This document shows, piece after piece, positions 55,814 through 55,913 of a DNA stretch of 55,913 nucleotides; position 1 is the stretch's first letter; the number at the start of each line of letters is the position of its first letter. The DNA is from JAPLMI01 sp043798375 (GTDB lineage: Bacteria > Omnitrophota > Gorgyraeia > 2-01-FULL-45-10). The notes under the pieces were generated by a model. It was not told the DNA's origin. It saw only the letters and a program-made list of their open reading frames with translations, and ran no database searches. The position numbers and the translations under genes are program-made. The DNA lies in assembly GCA_043798375.1 (NCBI GenBank), contig JAZDOS010000010.1, positions 1-55,913 on the forward strand. The letters run 5' to 3'.

Positions 55814-55913
55814 CTCCTCTCGACGAGGCGGCCTATTCGTTCTTTTGCAAATTTGCGTGCTTTTCAAACCAGCGATCGAATTTTGTGTGCCTGCCGGTAC
55901 GCATATGTGAAGA

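Noticed and set aside
55833..55913. Open frame on the minus strand at the window edge ending at TAG (55833-55835)
   Set aside because: Only 26 codons are visible (ending EKHANLQKNE), with an equally plausible overlapping frame ending in IGRLVERS. It could be the end of a real gene outside the window, but nothing supports either frame.
1..55913. CRISPR arrays, complete IS elements or phage modules
   Set aside because: No regularly spaced repeats of 25-40 bp and no transposase, integrase (other than housekeeping Xer) or phage structural gene were found.

Overview
The window comes from a bacterial chromosome and carries about 45 protein genes and two tRNA genes. Bacterial markers are hflKC, dnaX, recR, ligA, rbfA, a Xer recombinase and strong sigma70-type promoters. 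The cell is probably Gram-negative, because it has TolC-family, FhaC/TpsB-type and patatin-lipoprotein envelope genes. It probably lives partly by fermentation, because it has a four-subunit pyruvate:ferredoxin oxidoreductase (POR). The mix of pseudopilins, DUF2341/LamG adhesins, a TIGR04073 protein, DUF362 ferredoxins and a DHH-CBS-nucleotidyltransferase fusion recalls uncultured PVC-related lineages such as Omnitrophota. That placement is inference: no rRNA gene is present to settle it.

Region 1-7.9 kb is AT-richer and accessory. It holds palindromic repeats, a DUF3800 gene behind a promoter-carrying repeat, two gene remnants, a 1177-residue secreted and membrane-anchored glycoside-hydrolase-like protein, and a YhcG/DUF1016 PD-(D/E)XK nuclease whose mRNA leader contains an intrinsic terminator. 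A truncated inositol-phosphate synthase gene marks the junction to the GC-richer part.

Region 8.2-25.3 kb holds hflK-hflC, several small conserved proteins, and a minus-strand pseudopilin gene whose product ends in a two-repeat dockerin-like domain. That gene is preceded by a sigma70 promoter and a c-di-GMP-I (GEMM) riboswitch candidate. A long plus-strand series follows: flavin reductase, PlsC acyltransferase, half-size TauE/SafE, a beta-rich protein, patatin lipoprotein, TolC-MacA-MacB-type efflux genes, DUF362 ferredoxin, glycosyltransferase and an HAMP/HD-GYP c-di-GMP phosphodiesterase.

Region 25.4-33.6 kb has an SGNH hydrolase and a two-partner secretion pair facing each other: a 1738-residue TpsA-like exoprotein with internal triplicated modules, and its TpsB transporter. 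tRNA-Arg(CCG) follows, with a duplicated 3' end.

Region 33.9-45.4 kb holds an HAMP histidine kinase whose phospho-acceptor His is replaced by Arg, an esterase, a carbohydrate-binding-like secreted protein, an MFS transporter, dnaX-recR, a membrane protein with a structured leader, the porCDAB operon and a methionine-synthase-activation-like protein.

Region 45.4-55.9 kb holds a promoter with no ORF after it, a TIGR04073 protein, tRNA-Pro(CGG) flanked by hairpins, then a housekeeping run: acylphosphatase, phosphoesterase, ligA, lipoprotein, MBL hydrolase, xerD, CCA-type nucleotidyltransferase, rbfA and nrnA.

The observations most worth following are the pseudopilin-dockerin fusion under an apparent c-di-GMP switch with an HD-GYP enzyme 11 kb away, the terminator-in-leader of the YhcG nuclease gene, the promoter-bearing 50-bp repeat shared by two unrelated genes, and the histidine kinase without its histidine. 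All motif, promoter and hairpin positions were read by eye; no database search or folding program was run.
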